A stretch of DNA of 64,000 nucleotides from Bacillota bacterium. Lineage in GTDB: Bacteria > Bacillota > Dethiobacteria > DTU022. The stretch covers positions 1 to 64,000 of the forward strand of contig JAABTH010000002.1 in the NCBI GenBank assembly GCA_011389985.1. The letters are read 5' to 3'. The position numbers were made by a program, and so were the translations under genes. Under the pieces are notes generated by a model. The model made no database searches. It was not told where the DNA came from and saw nothing but the letters and a program-made list of their open reading frames with translations. This document shows, piece after piece, positions 42,298 to 52,074 of the stretch (position 1 is its first letter; every line of letters begins with the position of its first letter).

Positions 42298-43116
42298 TTG
42301 AATCGCTTGACAGGAAAATTATCAACATTAATATTATCTTTGATAATAATACTGCTTTGCTGCTCACCCGTGCTTGCCAATGAAAGGCCAGTTATCAATT
42401 ATGCAGTAACTGAAATATTTGTTGAAGATCGTGAGAATGAAGTGATATGGATTGACTATGAGAAGGCTGTAAGCGATAGTATAGACTGGGGAATTTTTGG
42501 TTCCGGTGATTCAACTATGTATGATCGTGCTGTTAAAGAATTCCTTGATGCCCTGATTAATTCAAGGCAAATCTGGTTTAGGGTAAGAGTGGTCGGCGAA
42601 GGTTCCGAACGGCCGCAGATATATATCCACTACAGTGAAGCTTTAAAGTATGGTGTTACTCTTAAAAATATTGTTACTTATTACAGGCTGCAACTAAATG
42701 AAGGCCCAGATTACAGCGAGTATATTCTTGATGATGAACCAGAGTACACCCGCGTATTATTACTCAATGATAATGGGGGACCAGTTAAAATAAAAGCTAT
42801 ACAGCCGGGCTGGCTTGGTGAACTAATCGTTGTTTGGGATGAAGTTTTAGATCTGCTGGTTGTTGATATAGTACTGGATGAAGACGGTTTGGCTGCTTTG
42901 GACGGAACTCCTGCGTTGACAGATGTCAGTAAAGTTACCGTAAAAGGAGAAGAGGCAATAAAAGTTTCCAACGAAGTTGGAAGATGGCGAATTTTGTTCA
43001 AGGCTGATGAAACTGAACATTTCTGGGATGCTCAGGAAGATATAACTGTAGACTTCAAGGATCTAGTGATAGTGGTTAATACAAAAACCTACCGCTGGGA
43101 TACACCAGCCAATTAA
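42298..43116 (+). CDS. Secreted protein of unknown function, paralog B
   Basis: A 272-residue protein with a signal peptide (LILSLIIILLCCSPVLA, cleavage probably after VLA at ~28). The mature part has a domain like that of the protein at 41451: a Trp-containing strand followed by DVSKVTVKGEEAIKV near residue 210. AAAGGAGG lies 8 bases before the TTG start. It has no catalytic motif that I can see. It may be a surface or cell-wall-associated beta-sandwich protein. A bidirectional terminator follows. Confidence 0.65.
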   Translation: MNRLTGKLSTLILSLIIILLCCSPVLANERPVINYAVTEIFVEDRENEVIWIDYEKAVSDSIDWGIFGSGDSTMYDRAVKEFLDALINSRQIWFRVRVVGEGSERPQIYIHYSEALKYGVTLKNIVTYYRLQLNEGPDYSEYILDDEPEYTRVLLLNDNGGPVKIKAIQPGWLGELIVVWDEVLDLLVVDIVLDEDGLAALDGTPALTDVSKVTVKGEEAIKVSNEVGRWRILFKADETEHFWDAQEDITVDFKDLVIVVNTKTYRWDTPAN

Positions 43117-43165
43117 TCTTGGTCAGAACACTAATGCCGCAGGTAGTCGCTCCATTATTGAATAA

Positions 43166-43195
43166 AAATAGCGCGGGGGTAACCCCGCGCTATTT
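43166..43195. terminator. Bidirectional terminator between convergent genes
   Basis: AAATAGCGCGGGG and CCCCGCGCTATTT form a perfect 13-bp stem with loop GTAA, flanked by A-rich and T-rich runs, so it can stop transcription on either strand. Confidence 0.85.
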
Positions 43196-43919
43196 ATTTT
43201 GGTTTGCCTATGGCTGATATATATAAGGCAAATTCTTGCTCGCCATCTACCTCGATAATGCGGTTAACCTCTTCGTCGAAGAAAGCTCCGATCTGGCATG
43301 AGCCCAAGCCGCTGGATACAGCAGCGAGAGCAACGTTTTGGGCAATGTGACCTGCATCAAGATATATGTAGCGGTAGGCGCGCTGGTCGTACTTCCATTT
43401 TGAGCGCTCGACCATTGCGCTCCAGACTATATTGAAGGCTGCTTCAGCAATCATTCTTTGTCCAAGTGCAGCCCGGGCAAGTTCAATTCCGTAATTACCT
43501 TCTTTTATCAAGACCAGGTTGTGATATGGCACCTGGTAATGGTAAACACCCGGTTTAAAACCTTCAACTTGATTTATGACACAATATGATTCAATTGGGT
43601 AGAGGGCCCCTGCTGAAGGCGCAGCCCGAAACTGGTGCTGTTCAGTAGTTAGCGTTATACCATGACCAGACCAAATTATATCTGAAAAGACCTGTGATTC
43701 CAGCTTTTCGCCCATAAAACTGCGTACGGAACGCCTTCGTTTAATAATGTCATAAAGGTTTATGCTGTCCTTAAAGGAAGGCTTTTTCAGCTCAAATTTT
43801 TCCAGTTCGGGCGAATATTTTTTATAAAGGGCAGGTTTATTAACCCAGTCAAGATTTCTTCCCTTTAAATTTTCTCTCGTATATTTACTTAGCCTTTGAT
43901 AATCGTCACCATAATTCAT
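43194..43919 (-). CDS. SagB-type nitroreductase-fold oxidoreductase
   Basis: A 241-residue FMN-dependent protein of the SagB/ThcOx family. Motifs are IIKRRRSVRSFMG (~60, FMN phosphate binding), AAPSAGALYPIESY (~108), and DAGHIAQNVALAAVSSGLGSC (~190). SagB proteins oxidise thiazolines and oxazolines in peptide natural products, but many homologs are stand-alone with no known peptide substrate. No precursor peptide, cyclodehydratase or exporter is nearby, so a peptide-tailoring role is not supported. GGAGGAAT lies before the ATG. Confidence 0.82.
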   Translation of the reverse strand: MNYGDDYQRLSKYTRENLKGRNLDWVNKPALYKKYSPELEKFELKKPSFKDSINLYDIIKRRRSVRSFMGEKLESQVFSDIIWSGHGITLTTEQHQFRAAPSAGALYPIESYCVINQVEGFKPGVYHYQVPYHNLVLIKEGNYGIELARAALGQRMIAEAAFNIVWSAMVERSKWKYDQRAYRYIYLDAGHIAQNVALAAVSSGLGSCQIGAFFDEEVNRIIEVDGEQEFALYISAIGKPK

Positions 43920-44063
43920 AAAGATTCCTCCTTTTGTCCATTCTATGGTATTCAGAAAAGGTGGTCAATCTAGATGTATGCAGGAAATTGCTTCATTAAA
44001 TCGAAATATTAATAACATACCTTAAATAAAAATAAGCTTCTTATGAAGGGAGTTTAACTGGCT

Positions 44064-45494
44064 ATGGCTATTCGTACCGCTGATCAATACCGGGAAAAAC
44101 TATATAAAATGCGCAAAAATATTTACATGGGGGGCGAACTTATTGGCCGGGATGACCCTCGGCTTCAGCCGGGAATAGATCTTATTGCCGAAAGTTTTGA
44201 GCGTGTAAATGATCCCTCCTTAAAAAAACTGGTTACTGCTACTTCGCATCTTACCGGCGAAGAGATATCCCGCCTTTGCCACATTCATCAGAGTTCTGAC
44301 GATCTTCTGAAAAAACAGGATCTTACCCGTCAGTTGTGTCGTAAGGCCGGAGGCTGCATTCAGCGCTGCATGGGCATAGATGCCTTGAACGCAATTTCAG
44401 TTGTAACAAAAGATTGCGATGATGCTTTCGGCACCGAATATTATTCCCGATTCATTGAATTCATGAAATATTTTCAGGCCAATGATCTTGTGGGAAACTG
44501 CGCTCAGTCTGATGTGAAAGGGGACAGGTCAAAGCGTCCTTTCGAACAGAAAGATCCTGACCTTTACCTTCGCGTTATAGAGAAGAAAAAAGAAGGCATT
44601 ATTGTTCGAGGTTGTAAAGCTCATAACTCGAATGCGCCGTTTTCAGATGAGATTGTTGCTGTGCCTACCCGCCTGATGACAGATAAAGATGCAGACTGGG
44701 CTGTCGCTTTCTCTATCCCGGCTGATACTCCTGGCATTAAGCAGATTGTGCGTATTACCACCCCGCGTGAACGTACAAAAATTAAAACGAAACATTTCTT
44801 TGGCCTGGCCGATTCAATGACTGTATTTGATGATGTTCTAATTCCCTGGGAGAGGGTATTCCTTTGCGGTGAAACTTATTTTGCCAGTATTCTTGCCATG
44901 CTTTTTGCCACCTATCACCGCCACAGCTATACTGGTTGCAAGCCGGCCATGACCGATTTGATTTTAGGTGCTGCTGCCCTGGTGGCAGATTACAATGGAG
45001 TCGGCGAAACATCGCACGTAAAAGATAAACTCTCAGAACTAATTGCCACCGGTGAACTAGTTTATGCTGCAGGTATAGCTGCAGCGGTTAAATCTACTCC
45101 GGCTAATTCGGGTACACATATTCCCAATATTATTTATACCAATGTTGGACGTTATCATGCCGGTGTAAAACTTTATCATGAGTACGAAACACTGGCAGAT
45201 CTCGCCGGCGGGCTGCCGGCGACACTTCCTTATGAAGACGAGTTTTTTGGAGCAGAAACAAAAGAACTTATGGAAAAATATATCATGCGCCGTGAAGGAG
45301 TGTCAGCAGAAGATCAACACCGCCTCTTTCGCACTCTTTCAGATATGCTTTGCAGCGCCCATGCAGGTGTAGCCCAGGTTGGCGGATTGCATGGCGGCGG
45401 TTCACCTGTTATGGAAAAAATTGCTATACGCAATAATTATGATATCGATTCATGCAAGCGCCTGATCAAAATGCATTGTGGCATTGAAAGCTGA
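44064..45494 (+). CDS. abfD: 4-hydroxybutyryl-CoA dehydratase / vinylacetyl-CoA isomerase
   Basis: A 476-residue flavin and [4Fe-4S] enzyme that converts 4-hydroxybutyryl-CoA to crotonyl-CoA by a radical route and also isomerises vinylacetyl-CoA. The cluster ligands of the Clostridium aminobutyricum enzyme are all present with correct spacing: Cys98-x3-Cys102 (GGCIQRC) and His285-x6-Cys292 (HRHSYTGC). Length matches. Some paralogs in the family are 4-hydroxyphenylacetate 3-monooxygenases, but these lack the cluster cysteines. It stands alone, without a 4-hydroxybutyrate CoA-transferase beside it. Its product would feed the butyryl-CoA route whose last steps are encoded at 59432-61432. Confidence 0.88.
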   Translation: MAIRTADQYREKLYKMRKNIYMGGELIGRDDPRLQPGIDLIAESFERVNDPSLKKLVTATSHLTGEEISRLCHIHQSSDDLLKKQDLTRQLCRKAGGCIQRCMGIDALNAISVVTKDCDDAFGTEYYSRFIEFMKYFQANDLVGNCAQSDVKGDRSKRPFEQKDPDLYLRVIEKKKEGIIVRGCKAHNSNAPFSDEIVAVPTRLMTDKDADWAVAFSIPADTPGIKQIVRITTPRERTKIKTKHFFGLADSMTVFDDVLIPWERVFLCGETYFASILAMLFATYHRHSYTGCKPAMTDLILGAAALVADYNGVGETSHVKDKLSELIATGELVYAAGIAAAVKSTPANSGTHIPNIIYTNVGRYHAGVKLYHEYETLADLAGGLPATLPYEDEFFGAETKELMEKYIMRREGVSAEDQHRLFRTLSDMLCSAHAGVAQVGGLHGGGSPVMEKIAIRNNYDIDSCKRLIKMHCGIES

Positions 45495-45599
45495 TTGTGA
45501 GAAATAAATTGTGATATAATCACTTTGTGCAGAATTTCGAAATATATTTAAAAATATTAACCTGCTCAGAATAAGATTAATCGGAAAGAGGGATGGATT

Positions 45600-46841
45600 A
45601 TGCAATTTGATGTTGAGTATATCAGACGACAGTTTCCAGCACTTGGGGTAAAGGTAAACGGTTATTCTGCCGCTTATTTTGACGGGCCCGGGGGCACACA
45701 AGTGCCACAGCGGGTAATCGATGCCATGGTAGATTATCTTGTTTATTCCAATGCAAATGCCGGCGGGGCATTTTTAACCAGCTACAACAGCGACAGTGTC
45801 ATTAAAAAGGCCCGTGCTGCCCTGGCCGATTTTCTCGGGGCTGAACCTGATGAAATTGCTTTTGGACAAAATACTACAACCATGATGTATCAGCTAGCCC
45901 TGGCTCTGGGGCGTAAACAGGGAAGCAGAAATGAAATACTGATTACTGAAATTGATCATGAAGCAAATCGTGGCCCTTGGCTTGCTTTGGAAGAACGGGG
46001 TTTCCTCATTCGGGAAGCAAGATTCGATCCTGAAACCTGTACCCTTGATATGGCTGATTTTGCATCTAAATTAAACGAGAATACCTTTGTAGCAACATTT
46101 AACTATGCTTCAAACGGAGTGGGTACTGTCAGCGATGTAAAAGAAATGGTTCGACTGGCACACGATGCAGGAGCTATTACAGTAATTGATGCAGTGCATT
46201 ACGCCCTGCATGGACCAATAGATGTTAAAGACCTTGATACTGACTACTTACTCTGTTCTGCCTATAAATTTTTTGGGCCCCATATCGGAGTTTTTTATGG
46301 CAGGAGAAACCAATTTGAAAAATTGCCTGCCTATCGACTGCGTGTTCAGAAAGACGAAATCCCCTATAAGATTGAAACCGGTACTCTTAATCACGAAGGA
46401 ATTGCCGGCGCCGGTGAAGCAGTTGAATTTATTGCAGATCTTGGTAGCCGGTTTGGTGCATCAGGCAATTCATCTGCTGACCGGCGCAGTCTGGTTGTTG
46501 CTGGCATGGAAGCGATGGAGCATTATGAACAACCGCTTGCTCAGAAAATGATTGATGAATTAACATCAATTGAAAGAGTTAAAGTATACGGACCTCCCAA
46601 GGGCCATCCGCGGACCTCGACAGTATCGTTTACAATTGACGGTGTTTCTGCCGATAAAGTAGCTGCTCTCTTAGGCGAAAAAGGTCTTTTCGTCTGGGAT
46701 GGACACTTTTACGCTGTCCGTTTGGTTGAGAGGCTCGGTCTTGAAAGCATCGGGGGGTTGGTAAGAGTCGGTCTTTCACCCTATAATACTGAAGAAGAAA
46801 TTGAGCGCCTGCTTTCTGAAATCAAAAAAATTGCTACCTGA
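45600..46841 (+). CDS. Class V aminotransferase / cysteine desulfurase-like protein (VC1184 group)
   Basis: A 413-residue PLP enzyme. The N-terminal AAYFDGPGGTQVPQRVIDAM and NANAGGAFLTS (~50-60) are marks of the VC1184 subgroup of cysteine-desulfurase-like enzymes. The PLP lysine is in CSAYKFFGPHIG (~220), with the Asp-x-x-His pair DAVHYALHG (~198). No catalytic cysteine loop of the NifS or SufS type was evident near the end. The true substrate of this subgroup is unknown. TGATATAAT, an extended -10, lies at about 45512-45520, and GAGGGATGG precedes the ATG. Confidence 0.8.
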   Translation: MQFDVEYIRRQFPALGVKVNGYSAAYFDGPGGTQVPQRVIDAMVDYLVYSNANAGGAFLTSYNSDSVIKKARAALADFLGAEPDEIAFGQNTTTMMYQLALALGRKQGSRNEILITEIDHEANRGPWLALEERGFLIREARFDPETCTLDMADFASKLNENTFVATFNYASNGVGTVSDVKEMVRLAHDAGAITVIDAVHYALHGPIDVKDLDTDYLLCSAYKFFGPHIGVFYGRRNQFEKLPAYRLRVQKDEIPYKIETGTLNHEGIAGAGEAVEFIADLGSRFGASGNSSADRRSLVVAGMEAMEHYEQPLAQKMIDELTSIERVKVYGPPKGHPRTSTVSFTIDGVSADKVAALLGEKGLFVWDGHFYAVRLVERLGLESIGGLVRVGLSPYNTEEEIERLLSEIKKIAT

Positions 46842-46885
46842 GAAATTTGATCTTGAATATACATATTAAAAGGGGATGAAAAAGG

Positions 46886-47839
46886 TTGAGAATTAAGGAT
46901 ATCTATGAGTATGTCATAGAGAAAGGCATCGAAAAAGATCCTCGAGGTCCTGAAGGGGTCAGGGAAGCTCTTAAAGCTGAAAAGAAAAAATATAATGAAA
47001 TGAAAGAAGATGAAAAAAAAGATTATGATATCGAGAAGCTGAATAACCCATATAGCGATACCCGCATTTTAAGCGGTGATCCGAATACTGATGTTAAGCG
47101 GATTATGGTTGGAGTTGATATTGAAGTAGGTGAAGTACTTCTCGCGGATCGTCTTGGCGAAAAAGGCAAGCCTGTTGATCTGATCATGGCCCATCATCCC
47201 GAAGGAAAAGCCCTGGCTGAGCTCCACGATGTTATGCATATGCAGGAAGATATTATGGCCCGATATGGCGTCCCTATCAACGTTGCGGAATCGTTAATGT
47301 CTTCACGCATCAGTGAAGTAAAAAGAGGTTTAATGCCCATTAATCATAACCGGGCAGTAGATGCCGCTAAAATTCTTGGCATCCCGATGATCTGTACTCA
47401 CACTGTTGCCGATAACCAGGTAGTTGCATTTCTGCAGGATATGTTCGATAAAGAAAAACCGCGAAAAGTTGAAGATGTTATTAAGCTGCTGAAAGCTATA
47501 CCCGAATATGCCGAAGCGACTAAAAACTGCGCCGGACCCGCTATTATTCTGGGTAGTAAAGAGCGTCGTGCCGGTAAAGTGTTCGTAGATATGACCGGGG
47601 GAACCAGTGGTTCTGAGAAATCGTATGAAAAACTCTCTCAGGCCGGTATTGGCACTATAATAGGCATGCATATGACAGATAAACACCGCAAAGAAGCCGA
47701 AAAGCATCATTTAAACGTTGTTATTGCCGGTCATATATCAAGTGATTCGCTGGGCATGAACCTTTTGCTTGACGGAATTGAGCAGAAAGGCGCTGAAATT
47801 ACTGCCTGTTCGGGAATAATAAGGCATAAACGCAGCTAA
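46886..47839 (+). CDS. NIF3-like dinuclear metal protein
   Basis: A 317-residue protein of the NIF3/DUF34 family. Metal-binding residues are visible in IMAHHPEGKAL (~100), the HNRAVDAAK segment, and near the end in VIAGHISSDSLGMN with nearby Glu. The first 65 residues, charged and helical, are longer than in typical NIF3 proteins. The family is thought to be metal-dependent hydrolases or metal chaperones; its job is not settled. AAGGGG precedes the TTG start. It converges on the acyl-CoA synthetase gene with a 4-base overlap of the stop codons. Confidence 0.78.
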   Translation: MRIKDIYEYVIEKGIEKDPRGPEGVREALKAEKKKYNEMKEDEKKDYDIEKLNNPYSDTRILSGDPNTDVKRIMVGVDIEVGEVLLADRLGEKGKPVDLIMAHHPEGKALAELHDVMHMQEDIMARYGVPINVAESLMSSRISEVKRGLMPINHNRAVDAAKILGIPMICTHTVADNQVVAFLQDMFDKEKPRKVEDVIKLLKAIPEYAEATKNCAGPAIILGSKERRAGKVFVDMTGGTSGSEKSYEKLSQAGIGTIIGMHMTDKHRKEAEKHHLNVVIAGHISSDSLGMNLLLDGIEQKGAEITACSGIIRHKRS

Positions 47840-49944
47840 AGAACAATACGAACTCTGGCATCAAGGGCTATTACTCCTTCTCCCCTGGAGAAAACCCTTA
47901 CCGGGTTGATATCCAGCTCCTTGATGCCGGGGAAGTCGGCCAGCAGGTGAGATGTTCTCACAACAATGTCGATAAAGGTTTTAACATCCCCCGGCTCTTT
48001 GCCACGAAGTCCGCTTAAAATCTCATTTGCTCTAAGTCTGTCAAAGCGTTTCTGAACACTTTCTTTTTGTGCAGGACAGAGTATGTTAGCTACATCTCTG
48101 AATACTTCTACGTGAATGCCGCCCATACCGAAGTAAACAATCGGTCCGAAAGAAGGATCATTTTTGCCGCCCACAAACATATCGTAACCTTCCGGAGCCA
48201 TTTTTTGAATCCTTACACCGCCAAAATGGGCATTACTGTTATACTTAAAAAGATTTTTGCGAATGGTTTCAAAACCGGCAGAAGCATCCTGATTATTATT
48301 AATATTTAACAAAACCCCACCGGCATCGGATTTATGAAGGGCATCGGGCGAGACAATTTTTAAAACAACAGGATAACCAATATCTGAAGCTATTTCAGCA
48401 GTCTCGACAGCAGAGGCTGCTGTTCCTGACGCGGCTGTTTTTATGCCGTACATGTTCAGAAGCTCCAGAGCTTCCTCACCGTATTCCCCCTGTTTGTCCT
48501 GCATCCATGTTTTAGCCTGCCGGTAATCGATATTTACAGGTGGAATTTGATCCGGTATATTTTTCAGCTCTTTTCTTCGGGCATAAAATTGCATCTGCAC
48601 AGAAAGGGCATTGATCATTTCTTCGGGGCTGTTAAAAATCGGAAATTCAACGTATCTTTTTGTCTGCTGGATCATTCTGGTGGGACCAAAGAGACAGATG
48701 CCGAGTGGTTTACCTGCAGATAAGATCGAACCCCAGGCTTCTTTTGAAAGGTCGGTTAAAAACATTTTATGAAAGATATTCTCACCCTGTGGCATCTGCG
48801 GTCGCTGACTAATATAGATTGAACCGTCTACCTGGTCTGAATGCATAACTGAATAGATAACGTGTGCTGTCAGTTTGGGATCATAGATGTCACCCATATC
48901 AAGAGGGTTCGAAAAGTTAATAACGCCGGCATTACTGAATTGTTTAAGACTTTCATAAAACTCTTTACCCATATCGGCAAATTCAAAGCCGGCTTTTTCG
49001 CAGAGATCAGCACCTAAAACTGCAAATCCGCCGGCCGGGCTCATAACCATAATTCGCTTTCCCTTCATCGGCGGCAGGTGGAAGGCTTTTGCCACCTCGA
49101 CAAAATCGAGGAAGTTATTGATGCGTATAACACCTGCTTCTTCAAAGGCAGAATCAATAATTGCATTATCACTGCTAAGTGCAGCTGTGTGGCTCATCGC
49201 CGCCCTATTACCGGCATCAGTTGTATTCGATTTATAAACTATAATTGGTTTGTCAATTTTTTTTGCTGTTTCAATAAATTTGCGGCCACGATTAATACTT
49301 TCCAGGTACAGACAGATTACTTTTGTCTGAGGATCTCTTCCATAGTATTCCAGAAAATCTACCTCATCAAGGTCAAGTTTGTTACCAATACTGGCGAACT
49401 TGGCCAGGCCAATTTTTTCATCAAATAAGTAATTGAGCATGGTTAGGGCAACCCCGCCGCTTTGAGAGATAATTGACATTTCTCCTTGCGGAGCTTTGTG
49501 CAAAGCAACAAAGGGCAGGCAGAGGCCGTTGTCTGTATTTGCTACAGTAACACTATTCGGGCCGACAAAACGGATACCATAGTTGCGGGCAATGGAAAGA
49601 AGCCGTTTAGCCAGCTTCAGGCCTTCCTCGCTGTATTCGGAGAAACCGCCGGAGGGTATGGCCATGCGCCTGATTCCTAATTTACCGCAGCGATCCATCA
49701 TATCGGGAATCATTGGGGCCGGAATCATACAGTAGGCAAGGTCGGGAACCTCAGGCAGATCTTCGATATTTTTAAACATTTTGATTCCATCTACGTGAAT
49801 ATCATCGCTTCTTGCGTTTACACCGAAAATTCTACCCCGGTAGCCCCAGCGTAAAAGGTTCTCCAGAGTCAGGCGCGGAATATTGGTAGGTTTTGAAGAT
49901 AGGCCGATAATTACAATAGATTCAGGGTAAAAAAGTTTTTGCAT
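47836..49944 (-). CDS. ADP-forming acetate/acyl-CoA synthetase (fused alpha-beta)
   Basis: A 702-residue enzyme of the NDP-forming acyl-CoA synthetase family, which makes ATP from an acyl-CoA. The order is CoA-binding domain (VIIGLSSKPTNIPRLTLENLL at the start), the ligase domain with SQSGGVALTMLNYL (~150) and the His-containing AMSHTAALSSDNAI (~250), and the ATP-grasp domain (YPVVLKIVSPDALHKSDAGGV, ~525). GGAGGAGG lies 8 bases before the ATG at 49944, so this start is better than the upstream GTG at 49983. It offers an alternative to acetate kinase for energy conservation from amino-acid-derived acyl-CoAs. It is on the minus strand, alone. Confidence 0.88.
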   Translation of the reverse strand: MQKLFYPESIVIIGLSSKPTNIPRLTLENLLRWGYRGRIFGVNARSDDIHVDGIKMFKNIEDLPEVPDLAYCMIPAPMIPDMMDRCGKLGIRRMAIPSGGFSEYSEEGLKLAKRLLSIARNYGIRFVGPNSVTVANTDNGLCLPFVALHKAPQGEMSIISQSGGVALTMLNYLFDEKIGLAKFASIGNKLDLDEVDFLEYYGRDPQTKVICLYLESINRGRKFIETAKKIDKPIIVYKSNTTDAGNRAAMSHTAALSSDNAIIDSAFEEAGVIRINNFLDFVEVAKAFHLPPMKGKRIMVMSPAGGFAVLGADLCEKAGFEFADMGKEFYESLKQFSNAGVINFSNPLDMGDIYDPKLTAHVIYSVMHSDQVDGSIYISQRPQMPQGENIFHKMFLTDLSKEAWGSILSAGKPLGICLFGPTRMIQQTKRYVEFPIFNSPEEMINALSVQMQFYARRKELKNIPDQIPPVNIDYRQAKTWMQDKQGEYGEEALELLNMYGIKTAASGTAASAVETAEIASDIGYPVVLKIVSPDALHKSDAGGVLLNINNNQDASAGFETIRKNLFKYNSNAHFGGVRIQKMAPEGYDMFVGGKNDPSFGPIVYFGMGGIHVEVFRDVANILCPAQKESVQKRFDRLRANEILSGLRGKEPGDVKTFIDIVVRTSHLLADFPGIKELDINPVRVFSRGEGVIALDARVRIVL

Positions 49945-50232
49945 TAAAATTTCCTCCTCCGTTGTAGGAGAGTTCTCGTGCAATAACTTTAACCGGTATC
50001 TCCTTTAATTTTATCATAAACAAAGAAGGAGTTCGCGTAATAGATCTATAACATAGCTCTAAAATCATCCTTAGGTATGATCTTTAATCAAACCAGCAGT
50101 CCTTCCAGGTAAAAATCCGGCCTGACAACTTGACCAGAAACTAATAGCCAGGAGAACAAGACAGGAAGAAAGGGAGTTGTTCGGTTTTTACAGATAACAG
50201 ACACCGGATAAGCCCATGTCTCTTGTTTCAAA

Positions 50233-51267
50233 TTAATATTTCCTGCAGATTGTTAATAAATCACTGATCAGGGCGTAAGCGGTTTGACCAATTTTAGGAT
50301 CATCAATGGTTATAGATAGCTTTCCGGCAAGGTCAGTGTTCAACTCAAGGAGAGAAGTAGTTCCTTCAATCCGGGCCATCCGGTCTTCCTCTGTTAAGGC
50401 GGTGGGAGACACTCTTCCCCTGGCAGATCCTCTATCGTCCAGATATCCCTCGCAGATCAGTTTTATCACTTTGCCATCTTTTTTGTTTGCTTTAATCATT
50501 TCGGTACTAATCCCGCTGATCCCGGCTCTTTCTATTAGGGGAGGAGTTATATCTCCGTCCATAAGAACGTTGATCAGGGCAGCTGTTTTAGCGGCAGCAT
50601 CCCACCCGTCTATATCCATTGACGGATCGGCTTCTACCCAGCCCCCTTCCTGGGCTGTTTGGAGGGCTTTTTCGAAGGTCATCCCTTTTGCCATTGAGCA
50701 AAGAATGTAGTTGGTGGTGCTGTTCAAAATACCTCTGAAGCCTTTTATCTTGCAGCCGGGCAGAGTTTCTCTGGCGAGATTAAAGACAGGCGCACAATCC
50801 ATAACAACTCCTTCAAAAAGAAAATGACGGTTTTCCTCCCGGGCCAACTTCTGCAGCTTACGATAATGAAAAGCAACCGGTCCCTTATTGGCGGTTATTA
50901 CGTGTTTGCCGGTTTTTAATGCTGCTGTTATATGATCTGTTGCCGGTTGGCCGCTTTCTATGTTTAAGGTTGAGATCTCAATGACAACATCATTTGAATC
51001 GAGAGCAGCAGCTTCCATGCTGGTGATGTCGCTTAGTTCGGGATTGTCATGTCCAAATCGCCCGTATGAATTAATCTCCTCTAAAGCACGATTAATATCA
51101 ATGCCTTCAGGATTCATCAGAGAACCCCTGCTTGCGGTAGTTATCACCGTAACCGGGAAAGAACAGCCAAACTTTTCTTCCCATTCACTGCCACGCTCAC
51201 TGATTATGCGACAGAATTCTCTTCCCACGCTTCCGAAACCGATCAACGCCAAGCGTATTTCTTTCAT
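50233..51267 (-). CDS. Homoserine dehydrogenase (no ACT domain)
   Basis: A 344-residue NAD(P)-dependent enzyme, reducing aspartate semialdehyde to homoserine. The Rossmann motif is LIGFGSVGREF (~8), followed by TANKGPVAFHY (~135) and DGWDAAAKTAAL (~215), which contains the catalytic lysine. It lacks the C-terminal ACT domain that gives threonine feedback in longer forms. No other threonine or methionine genes are next to it, so a catabolic or single-gene context is possible. Divergent from the signal peptidase gene. Confidence 0.85.
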   Translation of the reverse strand: MKEIRLALIGFGSVGREFCRIISERGSEWEEKFGCSFPVTVITTASRGSLMNPEGIDINRALEEINSYGRFGHDNPELSDITSMEAAALDSNDVVIEISTLNIESGQPATDHITAALKTGKHVITANKGPVAFHYRKLQKLAREENRHFLFEGVVMDCAPVFNLARETLPGCKIKGFRGILNSTTNYILCSMAKGMTFEKALQTAQEGGWVEADPSMDIDGWDAAAKTAALINVLMDGDITPPLIERAGISGISTEMIKANKKDGKVIKLICEGYLDDRGSARGRVSPTALTEEDRMARIEGTTSLLELNTDLAGKLSITIDDPKIGQTAYALISDLLTICRKY

Positions 51268-51364
51268 CTTTTTTATGTCTCCTTGAAAACTTATATTTAC
51301 TACTATTGTCTATTATGACAGACAGAAAGGTATTTTGTAAGTCCTAACGATCAATGCGGCAAAG

Positions 51365-51373
51365 TGCTATAAT
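51365..51373 (+). promoter_or_regulatory. Extended -10 promoter of the signal peptidase gene
   Basis: TGCTATAAT fits the extended -10 consensus TGnTATAAT. It lies 60 bases before the signal peptidase ATG, and no good -35 box was found. Confidence 0.5.
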
Positions 51374-51432
51374 CAACAAAGGACTTCTTAGCTTTCATTA
51401 GACACCATTGTTGTGAGGAGGGGTGTGATTAA

Positions 51433-52023
51433 ATGGCCGGCCATAGAATCATAAGAACCGCAGTATCCTGGGTATACCAGATTGTTCTGATCATACTGAT
51501 AACCTTGATTATCAGTATCCTGGTAATTCAGACCTATGATATAAACGATGTCTCAATGGAACCGACTTTTGACTCCCAGGGGAACAGGGTCCTGGTGTTT
51601 CTTACCCCTTACCTTTTTCAAACTGTTCCCGGGCCTGGAGAGATAGTAATAATAGACAGCAGGGTTGAACGGACCAGAACAATTACGGATCGTATTATCG
51701 AAAGCCCGCTCCCGGCTCTTTTCATAGAGAATGAGAAAGAACATATGTGGGTTAAAAGGGTGATTGGCCTGCCCGGTGATACAATCGAATCGAGACAGGG
51801 GCAAATTTATCGCAACGGGGAACTCCTGGCGGAAGAATATCTCAACGAAAAAATGGTTGCTGAGATTGAACCGGTAACCGTAGCTGATGGTCATATAGAT
51901 GTTATGGGCGATAACCGTAATCGCAGCAGCGACAGCAGGCAGATTGGCCCGGTTCCCTTAACTAATATTCAGGGGCGGGTAGTGTTGAGGATCTTTCCTT
52001 TCGACAAAATTGATGCATATTAA
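51433..52023 (+). CDS. lepB: Signal peptidase I
   Basis: A 196-residue type I signal peptidase with a single N-terminal membrane helix (~15-35). The catalytic serine is in DVSMEPTF (~44) and the general-base lysine in WVKRVIGLPGDTIE (~108). GDNRNRSSDSRQIGPV (~158) is the conserved box E. Size and layout are those of Gram-positive enzymes (SipS type). GAGGAGGGGTG precedes the ATG. It may be co-transcribed with the LCP gene 50 bases downstream. Confidence 0.92.
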   Translation: MAGHRIIRTAVSWVYQIVLIILITLIISILVIQTYDINDVSMEPTFDSQGNRVLVFLTPYLFQTVPGPGEIVIIDSRVERTRTITDRIIESPLPALFIENEKEHMWVKRVIGLPGDTIESRQGQIYRNGELLAEEYLNEKMVAEIEPVTVADGHIDVMGDNRNRSSDSRQIGPVPLTNIQGRVVLRIFPFDKIDAY

Positions 52024-52074
52024 ATATTTGATCAGGTTAGACAAATAATACAGCCATTGCAGAAGGCGGTTTAT

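Noticed and set aside
43194..43919. SagB-like gene as part of a peptide natural-product cluster
   Set aside because: No precursor peptide, cyclodehydratase or exporter is nearby; it stands alone.
47330..47710. 126-codon open frame antisense to the NIF3-like gene
   Set aside because: It has no ribosome binding site or recognisable domain and lies opposite a clear gene.
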